Shown piece by piece: positions 31,267 to 31,804 of a stretch of 31,804 nucleotides of DNA. Within the stretch, counting starts at the first letter, position 1, and every line of letters starts with the position of its first letter. The notes under the pieces were generated by a model. The model did no database searches, had not been told where the DNA came from, and saw only the letters and a list, made by a program, of their open reading frames with translations. This DNA comes from Chloroflexi bacterium RBG_13_51_52 (GTDB taxonomy: Bacteria; Chloroflexota; Dehalococcoidia; Dehalococcoidales; RBG-16-60-22): NCBI GenBank assembly GCA_001796525.1, contig MGMT01000003.1:3914-35717 (forward strand). The letters run 5' to 3'. A program made the translations under genes and the position numbers.

Positions 31267-31295
31267 TTGCAAGGCAGGACTATTTCACCTAAAGT
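31267..31295 (+). promoter_or_regulatory. Weak promoter of the terminal methyltransferase gene
   Basis: TTGCAA (31267-31272), a 17-nt spacer and TAAAGT (31290-31295), each 4 of 6, with GAGGAG at 31301-31306. The -10 lies within CCTAAAGTAAG, a string also found in the repeat array near 11335. Confidence 0.4.
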
Positions 31296-31315
31296 AAGAA
31301 GAGGAGTACACGCAA

Positions 31316-31804
31316 ATGGATAACCGACTACAAAAGGCGGCAACCGCTTATATTACGAGTCTCGCCAGAGCCACGGCTGTGGAGATTCAAGAATATGCGG
31401 CGGAAGTCAGAGATAACCGTAAATTCCATGACGGTATCATAGAGAAAAGGGATTCCCAAGGGAGAAGAACCTCCGGCTGTTATTACGGCATCAGCGAGAC
31501 ACTGGGTACGGTCTTATATATCATCTGCCGGAAACAAAAACCCGATAGCGCTATGGAAACTGGCGTCGCCAGCGGCGTATCGTCATCACATATTCTCTGC
31601 GCCTTAGAAACAAACGAGCGCGGCCAGCTTTATTCCATCGACATGCCTGGCTGGCAGAAAAACCAGAGCGGGTGGATGATACCGGATTATTTAAAGCATA
31701 GATGGCATTTGACTCAAGGCAGGAGTTCCGAGACGATGGCACCTCTTTTAAAGAAGGTTAAAGAAATAGATATCTTCCTGCATGACAGCGACCACTCATA
31801 CGAA
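31316..31804 (+). CDS. Class I SAM-dependent methyltransferase, Methyltransf_24 type (partial)
   Basis: The frame opens with ATG at 31316 (GAGGAG 9 nt upstream) and runs off the right edge after 163 residues. Visible blocks are AMETGVASGVSSSHILCALE, the glycine-poor motif I of this family, then LYSIDMPGW (acidic end of strand 2), and DIFLHDSDHSYE at the edge, the family's metal-associated D.DHSYE motif. Members methylate sugars or small molecules, often in glycan or secondary-metabolite clusters; the substrate is unknown here. The C-terminal part is outside the window. Confidence 0.82.
   Translation, partial: MDNRLQKAATAYITSLARATAVEIQEYAAEVRDNRKFHDGIIEKRDSQGRRTSGCYYGISETLGTVLYIICRKQKPDSAMETGVASGVSSSHILCALETNERGQLYSIDMPGWQKNQSGWMIPDYLKHRWHLTQGRSSETMAPLLKKVKEIDIFLHDSDHSYE

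Overview
This is a roughly 31.8 kb bacterial chromosomal segment with 34 protein-coding genes (two cut by the window edges) and dense, mostly short intergenic spaces. I see no rRNA, tRNA, CRISPR array, insertion sequence or prophage. Gene content (UvrC, ProB/ProA, RNase PH, PncC, MntP, a ModE-ModABC uptake locus) is that of an ordinary free-living bacterium. Several traits point to Chloroflexota, probably class Dehalococcoidia: a bacterial GH3-family acyl-adenylate enzyme, an archaeal-like winged-helix regulator, Thr/Pro-linker lipoproteins, a DUF4349-PKD protein, an Obg/DRG-like GTPase with a TGS domain, and frequent GTG/TTG starts. The taxonomic call is an inference from gene families, not a database match.

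Layout. 1-2317: the 3' end of exonuclease III, then a methyltransferase/HAD phosphatase pair (minus) divergent from a DUF72 gene. 2458-3882: a lipoprotein resembling M6 peptidases with an altered zinc motif. 4002-7457 (minus): mntP, uvrC and a TGS GTPase. 7530-11276 (minus): a membrane GAF-GAF-GGDEF-HD-GYP cyclic-di-GMP protein followed by a NarL-type regulator that lacks the usual acidic pocket. 11358-14109 (minus): the GH3-family gene, a ribbon-helix-helix-like protein and a winged-helix protein. 14218-16996 (plus): proB, a small unknown gene, proA. 16997-21095 (minus): MBL hydrolase, pncC, methyltransferase, lipoprotein, rph. 21188-21692 (plus): two small genes ending at a strong terminator. 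21760-22926 (minus): DUF4349-PKD. 23030-26246 (minus): modE-modA-modB-modC. 26467-28514 (plus): an excisionase-family HTH gene and a thiamine-diphosphate enzyme. 28511-31174 (minus): epimerase, MBL hydrolase, SDR. 31316-end: a partial methyltransferase.

The regulatory DNA is the most informative part. (i) Both the modE and modA promoters carry a dyad resembling the E. coli ModE operator, placed identically between -35 and -10. (ii) Three strong sigma70-type promoters end exactly 8 nt before an ATG with no ribosome-binding site, implying leaderless mRNAs. (iii) Three CTAAAGT repeats at 14-15 bp spacing abut the promoter of the cyclic-di-GMP gene. (iv) Four T-rich nonamers at 11, 21 and 11 bp spacing, followed by a 16-bp dyad, precede the excisionase-family HTH gene.

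No wholly new multi-gene system is evident. The best candidates for something undescribed are the cyclic-di-GMP protein/orphan regulator pair with its repeat array, and the phased-repeat region at 26321-26399.
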